Positions 56,662-64,000 of a stretch of DNA of 64,000 nt are shown here, in pieces (position 1 is the stretch's first letter; each line of letters starts with the position of its first letter). Under the pieces are notes generated by a model. It made no database searches. It was not told the origin of the DNA and saw nothing but the letters and a program-made list of their open reading frames with translations. The translations under genes and the position numbers were made by a program. The DNA is from Caballeronia mineralivorans PML1(12) (GTDB lineage Bacteria > Pseudomonadota > Gammaproteobacteria > Burkholderiales > Burkholderiaceae): positions 124,001 through 188,000 of the forward strand of contig NZ_AEJF01000075.1 of assembly GCF_001028175.1 (NCBI RefSeq). Reading direction: 5' to 3'.

Positions 56662-58225
56662 GGACGTCTCGCTCGATTTGGTCGATGGTTGTGGTTCCGG
56701 GCACGTATTCAGCGACCATGCGCCCGTTGCGCATATGCAGAATACGGTCGGCGTTGAAATAGACCTCGGGGATCTCGTCGGAGATCAGCAAGATGGCCAC
56801 GCCCTGTTCGGCGAGCTTGTGAATGATGGCAAAGATGCCGGCTCGCGCACCCACGTCGACCCCTACCGTGGGCGAATCCAGGATCAGCAGTTTCGGGTTG
56901 GTCGCCAGCCATTTGGCAAGCACAATGCGCTGCTGGTTGCCACCGGACAGCGTCGAGACCGCATCTTGCGGCTTGCCGATCTTGACCGCCAACTTCTGAA
57001 CCCAATCGCGACTCAGGGCATCCCGCTTGCCGGGCGCGATCAGACGGGTGGCGTCGAGCAGGTCGTCCAGCACGGCGGCCACGGTGTTGTCGCCGATCGA
57101 CTGCTGCTGCACCAGGCCTAGCTGAAGGCGATCTTCCGAAACATAGGCGATGCCGGCCCGGATCGCGTCGCGGTTCGAGCCGAGCGATAATTTCTTTCCA
57201 TCGAGGCTGACCGCGCCGGCGCCCGGCCGCGTCATTCCGAACAGCGACAACGCAAGTTCTGTTCGCCCTGCGCCGAGCCGGCCGGTGACGCCGAGAATCT
57301 CGCCTTTCTTCACGCAGAAGGAGACGGCATCGTATTCATTTCGCCGTGACAGGCCCTCGACCTTCAGCACGACGGGCGCAGCGGACAGATCCGTGGTGCG
57401 CACCGCATAGTCGAACGTGCGACCGGTCATGAGTTCCGTGAGGCGGGTTTGCGTCATGCCGGCGGTGGGGAAGGTGCCGACATACTGCCCGTCACACAAC
57501 ACGGTCACGCGAGTACACACATCGAGCACTTCAGCAAGCCGATGGCTAACAAAAACGACGGCGATCCCGTCGACCGACAGGCGGCGGACGATGGTCAGCA
57601 GTGCTTTGGTTTCGGCGTGACTGAGCGATGCCGTCGGCTCGTCCATGAACACAAGCCGGGCATCGGCGACGAGTGCGCGGGCGACCGCCACGATCTGCCG
57701 CTGAGCGATAGACAGCGAGCGCACGGAACGGCCGAGGTCGATGGCAACGCCCAGCCGCTCCAGAATGCGACGAGCAGCGACTTTCATCTGGCCGTAGTTG
57801 ACCAGGCGCGGACGAGGACCGAGGTTGCGTTCGAAGGCAATATTCTCCGCGACTGTCATCTCGGGAAATAGCGCGAGATCCTGCCAGATCACCTGAATAC
57901 CCAGGTCCCGGGCCTTCGCCGGTTCCAGACCCTCGATGGATTGCCCGTCCATCAGCATGACGGCTCCGGATTCGGGCTGATAGACGCCGCTGATCACCTT
58001 AATGAGGGTGCTCTTGCCGCAACCGTTTTCGCCCGCAAGGCACAACACCTCGCCCGGCATGACGTCGAACTTCACGGCCTGCAGCGCCTTTACGCCACCG
58101 AATATCTTGGTGATATTTTCAAGCTTGAGCAGCGCGGCGCGGCCGGTGTCGACGGCAACTGGCATATCACTCGTGGTATTGCCTCGCTCGGGCGCGAGGC
58201 GGTCCTTGGAAGCCGCTGGAAACAT
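56654..58225 (-). CDS. Sugar ABC transporter, duplicated ATP-binding protein
   Basis: This 523-aa ATPase has two nucleotide-binding domains. Domain 1 has Walker A GENGCGKST (~65-73) and LVFMDEPTASLSH; domain 2 has the degenerate [26 protein letters not shown] and LLILDSPTVGVDVGAR, where the usual DEP of Walker B reads DSP. This change is in the non-canonical second half and may not abolish function. GGAG precedes the ATG at 58225. The gene follows the binding-protein gene by 107 bp. Confidence 0.92.
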   Translation of the reverse strand: MFPAASKDRLAPERGNTTSDMPVAVDTGRAALLKLENITKIFGGVKALQAVKFDVMPGEVLCLAGENGCGKSTLIKVISGVYQPESGAVMLMDGQSIEGLEPAKARDLGIQVIWQDLALFPEMTVAENIAFERNLGPRPRLVNYGQMKVAARRILERLGVAIDLGRSVRSLSIAQRQIVAVARALVADARLVFMDEPTASLSHAETKALLTIVRRLSVDGIAVVFVSHRLAEVLDVCTRVTVLCDGQYVGTFPTAGMTQTRLTELMTGRTFDYAVRTTDLSAAPVVLKVEGLSRRNEYDAVSFCVKKGEILGVTGRLGAGRTELALSLFGMTRPGAGAVSLDGKKLSLGSNRDAIRAGIAYVSEDRLQLGLVQQQSIGDNTVAAVLDDLLDATRLIAPGKRDALSRDWVQKLAVKIGKPQDAVSTLSGGNQQRIVLAKWLATNPKLLILDSPTVGVDVGARAGIFAIIHKLAEQGVAILLISDEIPEVYFNADRILHMRNGRMVAEYVPGTTTIDQIERDVHA

Positions 58226-58281
58226 GAAAACACTCCGATGCTACCGATATGTAGCCTGATCTGACGCGCCGTTTATCGGTC

Positions 58282-58312
58282 GAGTGAAGGTCAGTCTTCC
58301 TGAGCTTCACTC
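58282..58312 (-). other. Stem-loop between sugar-binding protein and ATPase genes
   Basis: gagtgaag / cttcactc (8 bp), one mismatch and tcag / ctga (4 bp) close a 5-nt loop in the 107-bp gap after the binding-protein gene. No T-run follows. It occupies the same position as the xylF-xylG hairpin. Confidence 0.6.
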
Positions 58313-58332
58313 ATCTCGAGACTCGATCGTGG

Positions 58333-59325
58333 TCAGAGCCCCATCTTCGCGAGGTTGTCGACCGTTTTCGCGTTGAGGTCCACCAGTTGGTCGACGATCA
58401 GGTTATGGCCGTCGGGATGGACGACCCCAAGCCCTTCGATTTTCGTGCCATCCTTGATCGGTTCGCCCTTCGCGACCATCACACCCAAGGTCACGAACAC
58501 TTCACCAGCGACTTCGGGATTCCACATATAGCCCCCAGTCAAGACGCCATCGTGCACGAGACGCTTGCCCTGCCCAGGCGAGAACGGACCGAGCACAAGA
58601 ACATTCCCCTGCGCGTGCTTTTCCGCCACCGCGCGAGCAGCCCCGATCGGGCCCTGGCTGCCGAATGCCAGGATGGCTTTAAGGTTGGGGTGCGCCCGCA
58701 TCAGATCGAGCGCGGTCTTGCGTGACGCGTCGACATCTTCGGCGACACCGTAACGGTCGCCCACGAGCGTCATGCCGGGATCGTTCGCTTTGAGATAAGC
58801 GATCGCGGCGTCGGCCCACGCATTGTGTAAAGGAACAGTCAGCGACCCGACGAATACGGCGTATTCGCCCTTGCCACCCAAGGCAGCCGCCAGGTTCTTT
58901 GCGTACGCTTCGCCGAAGCCTTTGACCGAGGCAAGTTCGAAATCCCAATCAGCATTCTTTTGCTTCGGCGACTCGTGCGTGATGACCTTGATGCCCGCAG
59001 CGCGCGCCCGTTGCAAGACGGGTTCCAGTACCTCGGCGTCGTTCGGCACAACGCCGATGACATCCACATGCTGTGCGATCAAATCCTCGATCGCCCGCAC
59101 CTGTAGCGCTGGATCGGAACTGGTTGGCCCGACCATGAAGGCTTTGACGCCAAGCTGGTCCGCTCGCTTCTTGATTCCGGCGTCCATGGCGTTGAACCAC
59201 GGAATTCCGCCGATTTTTACCACTACCCCAATGACAGGTTTGTCGGGTGAAGCCAGAGCCAGACCCGTTCCAAACGCGAATGCAGCGACGCCTACGCACA
59301 GAGCGCGTACGAAGTACCTTGACAT
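58333..59325 (-). CDS. Sugar ABC transporter, periplasmic binding protein
   Basis: This 330-aa type 1 periplasmic-binding protein has a signal peptide (to ~residue 25, GTGLALASPDK), VVVKIGGIPWFNAMDAGIKKR, IGVVPNDAEVLEPVLQRARAAGIKVITHES and ILAFGSQGPIGAARAVAEK. It is of the RbsB/LsrB/RhaS type, so the ligand could be a ketose, pentose or AI-2-like furanose; the neighbouring epimerase and kinase favour a ketose. AGGAGGAG precedes the ATG at 59325. The divergent LacI-type gene and paired palindromes lie upstream. Confidence 0.9.
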   Translation of the reverse strand: MSRYFVRALCVGVAAFAFGTGLALASPDKPVIGVVVKIGGIPWFNAMDAGIKKRADQLGVKAFMVGPTSSDPALQVRAIEDLIAQHVDVIGVVPNDAEVLEPVLQRARAAGIKVITHESPKQKNADWDFELASVKGFGEAYAKNLAAALGGKGEYAVFVGSLTVPLHNAWADAAIAYLKANDPGMTLVGDRYGVAEDVDASRKTALDLMRAHPNLKAILAFGSQGPIGAARAVAEKHAQGNVLVLGPFSPGQGKRLVHDGVLTGGYMWNPEVAGEVFVTLGVMVAKGEPIKDGTKIEGLGVVHPDGHNLIVDQLVDLNAKTVDNLAKMGL

Positions 59326-59424
59326 GTCTCCTCCTCCGCGTGGACTCCGGTGAGCCTCGCCCAAGGGAATCCGTTGGTTTGATTGTGGACAAAATTGCCG
59401 GGTCGCTGAACTCATTCTCGACTT

Positions 59425-59440
59425 GCTAAATCCATTCAGC
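59425..59440. promoter_or_regulatory. Candidate LacI-type operator 1
   Basis: GCTAAATCCATTCAGC is a 16-bp palindrome with one mismatched pair outside the CC centre, in the region between the LacI gene and the binding-protein gene. Confidence 0.7.
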
Positions 59441-59456
59441 TAACGACGGAACTGAT

Positions 59457-59472
59457 GCTGAATCCATTTAGC
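59457..59472. promoter_or_regulatory. Candidate LacI-type operator 2
   Basis: GCTGAATCCATTTAGC is a near copy of operator 1 in the reverse sense, 32 bp centre to centre, about three helical turns. Two operators on one face of the DNA suit cooperative repressor binding. Confidence 0.7.
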
Positions 59473-59567
59473 AATGTGGTCAACTCTCGGATACCCTAGT
59501 ATGGTTTCCGGCCGAAGCAGGTCAGCCTTCGGGTGACGGCGCAACGCAATTGAAAGGGGAAATACAG

Positions 59568-60632
59568 ATGGCCCGCAGCGGTAATGGACGCAAGTCCACG
59601 ATCTACGATATCTCCGAGGCGACCGGCACTTCGGTCACCGCGGTGAGCATGGTGCTCAACGGGAGCTGGACGCGGTATCGGATCAAGGAAGAAACCGCTA
59701 ACCGCATCCTGGAGAGCGCGCAGCAGCTCGGGTACAACGTCAACATGCGGGCCAGAGGGTTGAGGCTCTCTCGCTCCGGACTCGCCGGCATGATTCTCCC
59801 GCACTATCGCAATCGTTTTTTTGCAGGGCTTGCGGAAACCTTCGAAGAACAGGCAAGAAGCCGGGGCCTGTGCCCCATCGTCGTCAGTACTCAACGGGAT
59901 CCGGCGGTCGAGACAAGCGTGACGGAGACGCTCCTCTCGCAACGGGTCGAAGTCCTGTTCATTGCCGGCGTGCGAAACCCTACCCCGCTTAATTCACTGT
60001 GTGCGGCGGCGGGCGTTTCCTGCATTAATGTCGACTTGCCCGGCGCGGGCGCACCCTCGGTCGTCTCGGACAATCGCGGCGGTGCTCGCGCGCTCACCGA
60101 CGTGTTGATCGACAAAATGAGGATGCGCGGTGGTGCTCCCGAAGAAATGGTCTTTTTAGGCGGGGTCGCTGGTGAGTACGCAACGGAGGAACGCATTGCA
60201 GGGTTCCGCGACGCCTTCGAGGCCAGGGGAATCAGCCCGGCGGCCGATGCGGTCGACTGCTGCGGATACAACGCGTCCGCCGCCCGGCAAGCGCTCGCTC
60301 GTGGTTACGAGAGCCTCGGCCGGCTGCCCGCGGGATTGTTTATCAACTCGATTACAGCGTTCGAAGGGCTGGTGCAGTTCACGTCGCAACTGTCCCGGGA
60401 TGTTGTGCAATCGGCGGTTGTCGGATGCTTCGACTGGGATCCGTTTGCCGCGCATCTACCGTTTGAGGTGACGATGATGCGTCAAGACGTGCATAAGATC
60501 ATTTCGGAGGCCTTCGCGCTTGCCGACAATCAGGACACGACGAACACCCACCCGCTCGTCGTTGTGCCGACGGGCTTCGGAGACGTGCTCGACGAGGACG
60601 ATCAATCGATTCAACACCCATACGACCGCTAG
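59568..60632 (+). CDS. LacI-family transcriptional repressor
   Basis: This 354-aa regulator has an N-terminal LacI HTH (STIYDISEATGTSVTAVSMVLNG, with NRILESAQQLGYNVN as the hinge lead-in) and a sugar-binding core (~65-340). I chose the ATG at 59568 (MARSGNG) with AGGGGA upstream over one at 59550. It diverges from the sugar ABC operon, and two palindromes lie between them. It probably represses that operon until its sugar is present. Confidence 0.92.
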   Translation: MARSGNGRKSTIYDISEATGTSVTAVSMVLNGSWTRYRIKEETANRILESAQQLGYNVNMRARGLRLSRSGLAGMILPHYRNRFFAGLAETFEEQARSRGLCPIVVSTQRDPAVETSVTETLLSQRVEVLFIAGVRNPTPLNSLCAAAGVSCINVDLPGAGAPSVVSDNRGGARALTDVLIDKMRMRGGAPEEMVFLGGVAGEYATEERIAGFRDAFEARGISPAADAVDCCGYNASAARQALARGYESLGRLPAGLFINSITAFEGLVQFTSQLSRDVVQSAVVGCFDWDPFAAHLPFEVTMMRQDVHKIISEAFALADNQDTTNTHPLVVVPTGFGDVLDEDDQSIQHPYDR

Positions 60633-60653
60633 GCGCTGCGCTATTAGCTGTAA

Positions 60654-61562
60654 TTAGCTGGCCCAGTCCGCCACCATTCTTGCATCGACACTCACCCCGC
60701 CGCAGACCACGATCACCACATCGTGCGCGCCAGCAATCGCCGGATGATCAAGGTAACCGACAGCAAGCGACACCCCGCAAGCCGGTTCAACCAGTTGCCG
60801 ATGGTCATCGGCGAAACGAGTCACGCCCAGGATCGCATCGGCGTCGGACAAGACTACCGACTCGTGCGGAAACTGCTTGATGGCATCGACAGGCCAGCTC
60901 GCCACCTGAAGCGCCGCGAGCGACTTCGCGATGCTGTCGACGCGATCTAGTTTCACCGGATGCCCCGCATCGAGCGCCGCGCGGAACGACGCCGCGCCCG
61001 TCGTCTCGCACGCGATAACCCGGCAATCCGTGCGGCCATGCCGCAATAAACCCGTCAAGATGCCTGAGAGCAACCCGCCCCCACCCACGCTGGCCACGAC
61101 CGCATCCACTTGCGGCAGCACGGCGACAATCTCATCGATCATCGTGCTATGCCCTTCCCACAAAACGGGGTGATCGAATGCGGGCACGTACTCGACCTCA
61201 TCGGATGCCGACAGCGCAAGCGCATGCTCGTTCGCTTCGTCCCAGACGTCCCCGCGCACGATCACCGTCGCGCCGAGCGCGGCAATCCGCTGGCGCGTGC
61301 TTTCAGGGGTCGTCGACGGCACCACGATTTCAGCCTGCATGTCGAGCAACCGCGCTACAAAAGCGGTCGCGAAACCGGCGTTGCCGCCAGACGCGCAAAC
61401 CACGCGGCGCTTGCCTGCCGCTTTCGCGCGCGAACATAGCAGACCCATGCCGCGCATCTTGAACGAGCCGCTCGGTTGCAGGTTTTCAAGCTTGAGCCAG
61501 ATGCGGCGCGTGGGCGTAGACAGTCCGGGATGCAGGATCAATGGGGTTTCGATGTGAAGCAA
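60654..61562 (-). CDS. PLP-dependent serine/threonine dehydratase-like enzyme
   Basis: This 302-aa fold-type II PLP enzyme has the lysine motif LQPSGSFKMRGM (~residues 29-40), the Asn-containing CASGGNAGFATA, and the phosphate-binding SVGGGGLLSG (~158-167). It resembles L-serine/L-threonine dehydratases of the SDH type, without the regulatory ACT domain, and makes pyruvate or 2-oxobutyrate. The start is TTG with AAAGGA six bases upstream. It is convergent with the LacI gene. Confidence 0.85.
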   Translation of the reverse strand: MLHIETPLILHPGLSTPTRRIWLKLENLQPSGSFKMRGMGLLCSRAKAAGKRRVVCASGGNAGFATAFVARLLDMQAEIVVPSTTPESTRQRIAALGATVIVRGDVWDEANEHALALSASDEVEYVPAFDHPVLWEGHSTMIDEIVAVLPQVDAVVASVGGGGLLSGILTGLLRHGRTDCRVIACETTGAASFRAALDAGHPVKLDRVDSIAKSLAALQVASWPVDAIKQFPHESVVLSDADAILGVTRFADDHRQLVEPACGVSLAVGYLDHPAIAGAHDVVIVVCGGVSVDARMVADWAS

Positions 61563-61707
61563 GATCGGTCCTTTTCAAACTGGATTTCCGGGACCAGTCC
61601 GCTGCCGTGATGGCCGCGACTGGATTCAAGCCTCACAGTTTATTGCATCGGCCCGCACGAGCGTATGAACTCGTGGCCCGTGCGGACCGTCAATCACGGG
61701 AATTGAT

Positions 61708-64000
61708 TTAACCAGGCACTGCGCTTTCCGACAATGCTTCTATAGCAAGCTTCGCGCGTAATGCCTTCGCCGCTTCCACCATATTCGCCAGAGCCGCCTC
61801 CGTCTCGGGCCAGCCACGAGTCTTCAACCCGCAGTCGGGATTGACCCAAAGCCGCTCAGCCGGAATCACCTCGCACGCGCGTTCCAGCAGACGCTGGATT
61901 GCTTCGACGCTCGGCACGCGCGGCGAATGGATGTCGTAGACACCCGGCCCGATCTCGTTTGGATAGTCGAATTCGCCGAACCCATCGAGCAGCTCCATCG
62001 CCGAGCGCGACGTTTCAATGGTGATCACGTCAGCATCCATGGCCGCGATGGACGGCAGGATATCGTTGAACTCCGAATAGCACATATGCGTGTGGATCTG
62101 CGTCTCGTCGGCCACCGCCGACGCCGATATCTTGAACACGCGCACCGCCCATTCCAGGTAGTGCGCCCAGTCGCTTTTACGTAACGGCAGGCCTTCGCGG
62201 AACGCCGGTTCATCGATCTGGATCACGCGGATACCCGCCTTTTCCAGATCGCTGACTTCGCTGCGAATGGCCAGTGCAAGCTGCAGCGCGGTCGTTGAAC
62301 GCGGCTGGTCGTCGCGAACGAACGACCATTGCAGCATGGTGACCGGCCCTGTCAGCATGCCCTTCATGAGACGCTCGGTCAGCGACTGCGCATAACGCGT
62401 GGTGTCGACGGTCATCGGCTCCGGACGATAGATATCGCCGTAGATGATCGGCGGTTTCACGCAGCGCGAGCCATAACTCTGGACCCAGCCGTTCTCCGTA
62501 AACGCATACCCCCACAACTGCTCGCCGAAGTACTCGACCATGTCGTTGCGCTCGGCTTCGCCATGAACGAGGACATCGAGGCCCAGTGCTTCTTGCCGGC
62601 GCACGGCCGTTTCGATCTCTGCGCGAATGCGCTCCAGATAATCGAGCGCGCCAATGTCGCCGCGCTTGAACGCCGCGCGCGTCTGGCGGATCGCGGGCGT
62701 CTGTGGGAACGAACCGATCGTAGTCGTCGGCAATGCTGGCAACCGCAGGCTTTGACGCTGGATGATGTTGCGCTCAGCGAAGCCGCTCTTGCGCTCCGCC
62801 ATATCGTCCGTCACCGCGCCGACGCGCTTCTGAACCAGCGGATTGACCACTGCCCCGGACGAACGGCGAGCATCGAGCGCGGCATCGGCGGCGGCCAGTT
62901 GTTGCTCGACCGCAGGCTGACCGTCGTTCAAAGCCCGCGCGATCACATTCAGTTCGCTGAGCTTCTCGGTGGCAAACGCCAGCCACGACTTGACGCTCGC
63001 ATCGAGCTTTCGCTCCGCTTCCAGCGATACCGGGACATGCAGCAGCGAACACGACGGCGCGATCCACAACCGGTCGCCCAGTTCGGTTTTTAACGTCTCC
63101 AGGGAACGCACGATCTTCCGAAGATCGGCACGCCAGATGTTGCGGCCATCGATAACACCCACCGACAGCACAGTCGGCGCAGGCAACACCGCGCGCCACA
63201 CGTCGAGTTGCTGCGGCGCACGCACGAGGTCGATATGAATACCGTGGACGGGCAGCTTCGCGACGAGCCGGGCTTTATCGGCCGCAGTGTCGAAGTAGGT
63301 CGCCAGCATCACGTTCACGCCGCACGCGCCCAGGTTGTCGTACGCGATCGCGAATGCGTCGAGCCATTGTGGTTCGAGATCGAGGCACAACGCGGGTTCA
63401 TCGAGTTGCACCCATTCGATGCCGCGCCGCCTGAGTTGCTCGAGGATCGCGGCGTATCGCGCGATCAGTGCGGGCAGCAAGCTCAGCCGGTCGAACCCGG
63501 ATTCATGCGTCTTCGATAAATACAGATACGTCACCGGCCCGACCAGCACGGGCTTGACCGGCAAATTCCGCGCAAGCGCTTCGTCGATTTCATCGAAGAA
63601 CCAGTCGACCCCGCCGTCGAACGTGGTCTGCGATCCCAGTTCCGGCACGAGGTAGTGGTAATTCGTGTCGAACCACTTGGTCATTTCCATCGCTGGCTGA
63701 GCCGTGTTGCCGCGCGCCAGTTCGTAGTATTGCGAGAGTGTCAGCGTTGAGGGCGTGAACCCGAAACGAGCAGGCAATGCGCCGAGCAGCGCGCTCAGGT
63801 TGAGCATTTGATCGTAGTACGCGAAGTCGCCGACCGTCACGAAGTCAAGCCCGGCCGAGCGCTGCAGCGTCCAGTGACGATTGCGCAAGTCTTTCGCGAC
63901 GCCGCGCAAGGCCGCTTCGTCCGACTCTCCGCGCCAGAAGGCCTCTTGCGCGAATTTGAGTTCACGGTGAGCGCCGACGCGCGGAAAGCCGAGGATGTGA
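61708..64000 (-). CDS. metE: Cobalamin-independent methionine synthase, lacking its first few codons at the window edge
   Basis: The frame runs off the window end; the visible N-terminus [17 protein letters not shown] matches MetE residues just after its start, so only ~5-10 residues are missing. The protein transfers the methyl group of 5-methyltetrahydropteroyltriglutamate to homocysteine. The C-terminal zinc ligands appear in [11 protein letters not shown] and [13 protein letters not shown], with [15 protein letters not shown] before them. It appears to be a single-gene unit on the minus strand. Confidence 0.95.
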   Translation of the reverse strand, partial: HILGFPRVGAHRELKFAQEAFWRGESDEAALRGVAKDLRNRHWTLQRSAGLDFVTVGDFAYYDQMLNLSALLGALPARFGFTPSTLTLSQYYELARGNTAQPAMEMTKWFDTNYHYLVPELGSQTTFDGGVDWFFDEIDEALARNLPVKPVLVGPVTYLYLSKTHESGFDRLSLLPALIARYAAILEQLRRRGIEWVQLDEPALCLDLEPQWLDAFAIAYDNLGACGVNVMLATYFDTAADKARLVAKLPVHGIHIDLVRAPQQLDVWRAVLPAPTVLSVGVIDGRNIWRADLRKIVRSLETLKTELGDRLWIAPSCSLLHVPVSLEAERKLDASVKSWLAFATEKLSELNVIARALNDGQPAVEQQLAAADAALDARRSSGAVVNPLVQKRVGAVTDDMAERKSGFAERNIIQRQSLRLPALPTTTIGSFPQTPAIRQTRAAFKRGDIGALDYLERIRAEIETAVRRQEALGLDVLVHGEAERNDMVEYFGEQLWGYAFTENGWVQSYGSRCVKPPIIYGDIYRPEPMTVDTTRYAQSLTERLMKGMLTGPVTMLQWSFVRDDQPRSTTALQLALAIRSEVSDLEKAGIRVIQIDEPAFREGLPLRKSDWAHYLEWAVRVFKISASAVADETQIHTHMCYSEFNDILPSIAAMDADVITIETSRSAMELLDGFGEFDYPNEIGPGVYDIHSPRVPSVEAIQRLLERACEVIPAERLWVNPDCGLKTRGWPETEAALANMVEAAKALRAKLAIEALSESAVPG

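Noticed and set aside
1-64000. CRISPR arrays, tRNA or rRNA genes, prophage
   Set aside because: No regularly spaced direct repeats beyond the two 9-bp triplets, and no cloverleaf, rRNA or phage genes recognised by eye.

Overview
The window looks like chromosomal DNA of a Burkholderiaceae bacterium in the Paraburkholderia/Caballeronia range. This is inferred from the high GC content and G/C-ending codons, the very large NAD-dependent glutamate dehydrogenase, a DUF4148 protein, and the dense set of sugar and organic-acid uptake and catabolism genes. I see no rRNA, tRNA, CRISPR, transposase or phage genes. The window opens inside an MFS transporter gene and closes inside metE. || Layout: 0-8.6 kb holds an MFS tail, a gluconate-5-dehydrogenase-like SDR, the threonine-catabolic pair kbl-tdh, and a convergent giant NAD-glutamate dehydrogenase. 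8.6-16.6 kb is a D-xylose locus: xylF-xylG-xylH and xylA on the minus strand, with xylR and an aldose epimerase on the plus strand. 16.6-19.6 kb is a divergent stress module: metallophosphoesterase plus cupredoxin facing an ECF sigma/anti-sigma pair, with mirror-image candidate ECF promoters between them. 20-21.9 kb has two small envelope proteins and a long imperfect inverted repeat (about 295-bp arms) between convergent genes. 21.9-26.4 kb has an IclR regulator diverging from an amino-acid ABC transporter and a FAD amine/amino-acid oxidase. 26.5-36 kb is mixed: a His-rich repeat protein, a diguanylate cyclase, a candidate sRNA, a frameshifted GH71 glycosidase, pyrE, an NTF2-like gene cut by an amber codon, malic enzyme and a LysR regulator. 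|| 36.2-52.7 kb is an extended oxalate-catabolism locus: two formyl-CoA:oxalate CoA-transferases (frc), oxalyl-CoA decarboxylase (oxc), an oxalate/formate antiporter-like MFS, a PanE-like reductase, a FAH-family protein, a truncated PntB-like membrane protein, an aldehyde dehydrogenase, a PAS protein, two LysR regulators, and a GntR/FCD regulator coupled to a tiny membrane protein. Three units (frc copy 1, the PanE-like gene and oxc-frc copy 2) share a nearly identical 35-bp promoter/operator block, which suggests one regulon. The proposed flow is oxalate import in exchange for formate, activation to oxalyl-CoA by Frc, and decarboxylation to formyl-CoA by Oxc. || 53-60.6 kb is a sugar ABC operon (binding protein, ATPase, two permeases, sugar isomerase/epimerase, and a small kinase further on) controlled by a divergent LacI-type repressor with two palindromic candidate operators. 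60.6-64 kb has a serine/threonine dehydratase-like enzyme and metE. || Most interesting observations: the shared oxalate-locus operator, the mirrored ECF promoters, the long inverted repeat, the membrane-peptide/GntR overlap with its palindrome, and several frame-disrupted genes (GH71, FkbM, NTF2-like). No wholly new defence or mobile system was recognised.
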